Positions 60,544 to 64,000 of a stretch of DNA of 64,000 bases are shown piece by piece (position 1 is the first letter of the stretch; each line of letters begins with the position of its first letter). The notes under the pieces were generated by a model. It had not been told where the DNA came from and did not search any database. It saw only the letters and a list, made by a program, of their open reading frames with translations. The position numbers were made by a program, and so were the translations under genes. The stretch comes from Bordetella parapertussis (GTDB lineage Bacteria > Acidobacteriota > Terriglobia > Bryobacterales > Bryobacteraceae): assembly GCA_943328975.2 (NCBI GenBank), contig CALQCC020000002.1:1-64000 (forward strand), given 5' to 3'.

Positions 60544-61506
60544 ATGTCTGAAACTACTCGACGAAACATCCTGCAACAGACCGCTCTGGCCGCCGGAGCC
60601 GCCGCGCTGCTCTCAAGCGAGCTAAAAGCGCAAGCCAACAAAGAACCAGCCTGGCCCACGCTGTTCCCGGCCGGCTTCAAGAATGAACGCGTGAAGACCT
60701 CCGGTGCGGAGATCAACGTGGTGTCGGGAGGCGAAGGTCCTCCCTTGCTACTGATGCACGGAGCTCCGCAATCGCTGTGCACCTGGCATCTGATCGCGCC
60801 CGAGCTGGCGAAACACTATCGCCTGATCATGATGGACCATCGCGGCTACGGCGATTCGTCCAAGCCTGCCGACCTGCCGGATCACTCCAGCCAGTCCAAG
60901 CGGCCCATGGCGCTCGACGGCGTGGAAGTCATGAAGCACTTCGGCTACGACAAGTTCGCAGTCGTCGGCCACGATCGCGGCGGACGCGTAGGACATCGTA
61001 TGGCTCGCGATCATGCCGACAAAGTCACCAAGCTCACGATGATCGACATCGTCCCCGCGTTGTATCTCTATACACACGTGACCATCGAGTTCGTGCAGGC
61101 GTACTTCCACTGGTTCAACTATCTGCGCCCGTCCCCGGCTCCGGAAAACGAACTGAAGGCGCAGTACGAGCAGCAAGCGCTGCGTGCCACCGGCCTGAAC
61201 GCGGAATACATGCGCGTCATGTTGAACCCTGGTTCGATCCACGCCATGTGCGAGGATTACCGCGCCTCGGCATCCATCGACTTGAAGCTGGACGAAGCGG
61301 ATGCCAAGGCCGGCGTGAAGGTGAAGTGCCCCATGCAGGTGCTGTGGGCCGCGACCGGTGCCATGGGCAGGCAGTACGACGTGCTCGGGATCTGGAAGGG
61401 CGAGGGCGTCAACGTAATCGGCAAGGGTTTACCGGGCGGACACTCGCTGCAGGAAACCACGCCCAAGGAAACCACGGACGAAATCCTGGCATTCTTGAAG
61501 GCCTAG
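60544..61506 (+). CDS. Haloacetate-dehalogenase-like alpha/beta hydrolase, Tat-type signal
   Basis: A 320-residue alpha/beta hydrolase with a twin-arginine-type signal (TTRRNILQQTALAAGAAALLSS). The oxyanion region is LLMHGAPQSLCTWH. The nucleophile Asp sits in VVGHDRGGRVGHRMARDH, matching the H-D-R-G-x-R-x-x-x-R signature of fluoroacetate dehalogenase, in which two Arg bind the carboxylate. MMDHRGYGDSSKP and the final His in GGHSLQETTPKE complete the pattern. The family cleaves the C-X bond of haloacetates or acts as an epoxide hydrolase. Export by Tat is unusual, since most family members are cytoplasmic. Confidence 0.82.
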   Translation: MSETTRRNILQQTALAAGAAALLSSELKAQANKEPAWPTLFPAGFKNERVKTSGAEINVVSGGEGPPLLLMHGAPQSLCTWHLIAPELAKHYRLIMMDHRGYGDSSKPADLPDHSSQSKRPMALDGVEVMKHFGYDKFAVVGHDRGGRVGHRMARDHADKVTKLTMIDIVPALYLYTHVTIEFVQAYFHWFNYLRPSPAPENELKAQYEQQALRATGLNAEYMRVMLNPGSIHAMCEDYRASASIDLKLDEADAKAGVKVKCPMQVLWAATGAMGRQYDVLGIWKGEGVNVIGKGLPGGHSLQETTPKETTDEILAFLKA

Positions 61507-61539
61507 TTTAGATCTGACTGAAGGATGAAGGAGTTGAAG

Positions 61540-62745
61540 ATGACATTCTCTTCGCGTTTGAAATTTGTTCCAGTGGCGGCCGCCGTGGTCGCCCTGGCGT
61601 TCGTGATTGCAGGACCGGTAGAGAAGGCGCAAGCCTTCCAAGAAAAGGCCAAGGAGAAAGCCAAGGCGGCAGCAAAGGGTAAAGGCGCACCTGCACCGCG
61701 CTATAAAACGGTGACGATTGCAACGGGCTTGAACCACCCGTGGAGCGTCGCGTGGTTGCCGAACGGTGACATGCTGGTGACCGAGCGCCCGGGCCGCGTG
61801 CGCTTGATCCATGACGGCGTGCTGGACCCCACCCCCATCTCCGGTGTGCCCGCGGTTCACGCCGTGCGCCTGTCCGGCTTGATGGAAGTGCTGCCGCATC
61901 CGAACTTCGCCCAGAACCAATTCGTGTACCTCACCTACACGAAGGACACCGATCTGGCCAAGGGCGAAGTGGCGACGACGCTTGCTCGCGGACGCTTGGT
62001 AGGTAAAGCGCTGGTCGACGTCAAGGACATCTTGGTCTGCGACGTCTGGCTAGGCGACGGCGGCTCCGGCTCGCGCCTCGCGTGGGGCAAAGACGGCATG
62101 CTCTACATGACCACCGGCGCATCCAACGGACCCACCGGGCAGGAGCTAACCAGCCTGCGCGGCAAGATCCTGCGCCTCACCGACGAAGGCAAGCCGGCTC
62201 CCGGCAACCCCTTCATCGGACGCCCCTACGCACGCCCCGAGATTTATTCGTTGGGTCATCGCAACTCGCTAGGACTGGCGTTTAACCCCACCACCGGCGA
62301 TCTGTGGAACAACGAGAACGGTCCGGCGGGCGGCGACGAAGTGAACGTCATCGTTCCGGGCGGCAACTACGGCTGGCCCGACGTCAGCTTCGGCCGTACC
62401 TATGAAGGCCAACGCATCGTGGGTTTCAAAGAAGGCACCGTTTCTCCGGTGATCTTCTGGGCTCCGTCGATCGCGCCTTCCGGCATGATGTTCTACACCG
62501 GAGATAAGTTCCCGCAATGGAAGGGCAACCTGTTTGTCGGCGCGCAACTCGGCGGCACGGTGGCGGGCAATCCCCATTTGGAACGCATCACCCTCGACCA
62601 GTACCAAGACGAGACGGCTCGCGAGACCATGCTGGTGGATCTCAAGCAGCGCGTCCGTGACGTGCGCCAGGGTCCCGATGGACTGGTCTACGTCTTGACG
62701 GACGAAGACAACGGCACGCTGCTTCGTCTGGAACCCGCTCAGTAG
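61540..62745 (+). CDS. PQQ-dependent sugar dehydrogenase (sorbosone/GDH-B type)
   Basis: A 401-residue exported protein (signal VPVAAAVVALAFVIAGPVEKAQA), a Lys/Ala-rich linker, then a six-bladed propeller of the soluble glucose/sorbosone dehydrogenase family. Signatures are TIATGLNHPWSVAWLPNGDMLVTERPGRVRLI, GLMEVLPHPNFAQNQFVYLTYT, YSLGHRNSLGLAFNPTTGDLWNNENGPAGGDEVNVI, and the end GLVYVLTDEDNGTLLRLEP. The catalytic His region is in SLGHRNSLG. It oxidises aldoses with PQQ. ATG at 61540 follows GGAGTTGAAG and is preferred over ATG at 61525. It starts 33 bases after the hydrolase gene. Confidence 0.9.
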   Translation: MTFSSRLKFVPVAAAVVALAFVIAGPVEKAQAFQEKAKEKAKAAAKGKGAPAPRYKTVTIATGLNHPWSVAWLPNGDMLVTERPGRVRLIHDGVLDPTPISGVPAVHAVRLSGLMEVLPHPNFAQNQFVYLTYTKDTDLAKGEVATTLARGRLVGKALVDVKDILVCDVWLGDGGSGSRLAWGKDGMLYMTTGASNGPTGQELTSLRGKILRLTDEGKPAPGNPFIGRPYARPEIYSLGHRNSLGLAFNPTTGDLWNNENGPAGGDEVNVIVPGGNYGWPDVSFGRTYEGQRIVGFKEGTVSPVIFWAPSIAPSGMMFYTGDKFPQWKGNLFVGAQLGGTVAGNPHLERITLDQYQDETARETMLVDLKQRVRDVRQGPDGLVYVLTDEDNGTLLRLEPAQ

Positions 62746-62761
62746 TCTCTTTCGCTTCACA

Positions 62762-62791
62762 CCCAGGTTGGGCGTAGCAGCCCAACCTGGG
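62762..62791. terminator. Perfect 12-base inverted repeat after the sugar dehydrogenase gene
   Basis: CCCAGGTTGGGC (62762-62773), a 6-base loop, and GCCCAACCTGGG (62780-62791). The hairpin is strong and lies 17 bases after the stop codon. No T-tract follows (the next bases are TGCCCCAC), so it may instead be a dispersed intergenic repeat or mRNA stabiliser. Confidence 0.55.
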
Positions 62792-62952
62792 TGCCCCACA
62801 TCAGCCCCGCCATCCCTCCTTCCCCGCTGTTTTTCTCGCTGGACCATAATCCTTCCAGCTCCCCACGTATTTCTTCCGCGAACTCAGCCCTTCGGCTTTG
62901 GACCACCAATTGCGCGTAACATTCCAGTTTTACGCTGCGCCAAATCAGAACC

Positions 62953-63993
62953 ATGACGACGCCACAGGACGTGCAGCAGGATCAGCCGATCCGGCCGTGG
63001 ATTGAGTTGAGCTCCGAGCTATTGGAAGTGATAGCCGCCCACCCGGCGTTTCCGATCGAGACAGCGAATCGGGAATTCCAAGGTGAAATCCGGGCGATCC
63101 GCGCCACGCTTGCCGCCGACCCGACGGCGCGTCAGGCTATGATTACGGGCGTCGACGTCCAAGAGGCACTGGCCCGCTATAGCAAGTTTTCCGAGACCTC
63201 TTTGGGCGGCATGACCAGCAACTTGCGGGATATCGCGAGTTTGTTGCTCACTCACGCGCATGAGGACGAAAGCGTCCCGGATCCTGCTATCGAAGACCTG
63301 CGTGCCAAAGTGCTGTCAGCCGACGATCCCGCCGATCTGCAACTCTTGCGCCAGGAGATCGCGGACCGCTTGGATGGCGTGCGTAAGAAATCCGAGGAGC
63401 GGCACCAGCGCAACGCGGAACTCACCGAAAAACTGCAGGACCGCATCACGGTTCTTGAAAGTTACGTATCGACATTGCCACCCCCGCCAGCTGCCCTTCG
63501 CGTAAGTGACCCGGCGACGGCGACCGTGGATCCCTGCACGGGCCTCCCCGACTGGCACGAAGCGGAAAAGGCGATCGAAGCAGCACTGTCCAGCCAACGA
63601 TCGGTGTCCATTGCGGTCTTCTATGTTCACCGCATGAATTACATCAACGCTCGATTTGGAAGCACGATTGGCGACAAAGTGCTGCTGTTATGCAGCCAGC
63701 ATCTGGCCACAACATTAATTCGTCCGGACGATTCGTTGTTCCGGTGGAAAGGACCGTCGTTCGTGGCCCTCCTGGAACGGGAGGACGCGGCCGCACACGT
63801 CGAAAACGATCTGCAGCGGTTGCTGGCAACTCTATTGAGCCAATACCTGGAGACCGCCACCAGAACCGTCTACCTCCCCATCAAGCTGACCGGGAGCACG
63901 GTGCCCGCAACCGAAAGCACGCCGACACTGGTGCGCGATTGGATCGAACGCTACATTCTCCGCTCATCCACGGACAATCGGCTGACAGACTAA
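62953..63993 (+). CDS. Protein with a degenerate GGDEF domain
   Basis: A 346-residue cytoplasmic protein. The N-terminal part (1-175) is helical; the end of it (QLLRQEIADRLDGVRKKSEERHQRNAELTEKLQDRI) should be a coiled coil. The C-terminal part follows the GGDEF fold: DPCTGLPDWHEAEKAIEAAL, then IAVFYVHRMNYINARFGSTIGDKVLLLC and LFRWKGPSFVALLERED. The D-P-x-T-G-L-P and F-G-x-x-x-G-D-x-x-L motifs are retained, but the catalytic signature GG(D/E)EF is replaced by K-G-P-S-F. It is therefore unlikely to make cyclic di-GMP and may be a receptor or structural module. It ends 7 bases before the window edge. Confidence 0.78.
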   Translation: MTTPQDVQQDQPIRPWIELSSELLEVIAAHPAFPIETANREFQGEIRAIRATLAADPTARQAMITGVDVQEALARYSKFSETSLGGMTSNLRDIASLLLTHAHEDESVPDPAIEDLRAKVLSADDPADLQLLRQEIADRLDGVRKKSEERHQRNAELTEKLQDRITVLESYVSTLPPPPAALRVSDPATATVDPCTGLPDWHEAEKAIEAALSSQRSVSIAVFYVHRMNYINARFGSTIGDKVLLLCSQHLATTLIRPDDSLFRWKGPSFVALLEREDAAAHVENDLQRLLATLLSQYLETATRTVYLPIKLTGSTVPATESTPTLVRDWIERYILRSSTDNRLTD

Positions 63994-64000
63994 GTCGCTA

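Overview
The window looks like a chromosomal segment of an Acidobacteriota, most likely the Solibacter/Bryobacterales lineage. This is inferred from the gene content, not from an rRNA gene. The main clues are a DUF1592/DUF1552/cytochrome c/ankyrin cluster, several exported quinoprotein-like enzymes, three copies of an exported 'DLSGIW' protein family, and LytS/LytTR regulation. DNA is moderately GC-rich. Coding density is high and no gap between genes exceeds 300 bases. No CRISPR array, rRNA gene or prophage was seen. The one transposable element is the end of an IS3-family insertion sequence at the left edge.

Layout. 1-2.5 kb: an IS3-family end abuts and supplies the start codon of an ammonium transporter, followed by a TPR protein and a small membrane protein. 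2.5-8.6 kb: a CPA2 antiporter, a toast-rack lipoprotein, gatB, a DinB-like protein, and an exported thioredoxin/methyltransferase pair. 8.6-16.9 kb: a PQQ-dehydrogenase-like protein, a ketoacyl-synthase homologue, an MFS carrier, membrane proteins and a metallophosphoesterase. 16.8-23.4 kb: an MrfA-type helicase, a pair of accessory genes (DUF6414-like), an MBL hydrolase, an FkbM methyltransferase and a YgfZ-like protein. 23.5-32.3 kb: pckG, a LytS/LytTR two-component system, a degenerate M48-like protein, a frameshifted exported protein, 6-phosphogluconate dehydrogenase, Hsp20 and HtpX. 32.3-38.4 kb: an AbrB/Doc toxin-antitoxin pair fused by overlaps to an RlmI-type methyltransferase, a membrane pyrophosphatase and an M49-like peptidase. 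38.4-47.3 kb: the dnaE-accA operon, a four-repeat exported protein, DUF1003, DedA, GNAT, a methyltransferase and a tRNA with anticodon CAU. 47.4-54.4 kb: a six-gene operon of FmdB, two Planctomycete-type cytochrome/DUF1552 proteins, a dihaem cytochrome, an unknown exported protein and an ankyrin protein. 54.4-64 kb: exported proteins, an M28 peptidase, an acyl desaturase, an OmpR-type two-component system, the paralogous exported pair, a haloacetate-dehalogenase-like hydrolase, a PQQ sugar dehydrogenase and a degenerate GGDEF protein.

Two window-wide points stand out. First, many start codons (ATG or GTG) lie 6-8 bases after a good -10 hexamer, which predicts widespread leaderless mRNAs. Second, many neighbouring genes overlap by 1 or 4 bases (ATGA, GTGA, TTGA), so translational coupling is common. 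The best candidates for undescribed biology are the 47.4-54.4 kb cytochrome/DUF1552/ankyrin operon, the toxin-antitoxin/rRNA methyltransferase operon, the DUF6414-like pair at 19.2-20.2 kb, and the four-repeat secretin-N-like protein at 43.4-44.3 kb.
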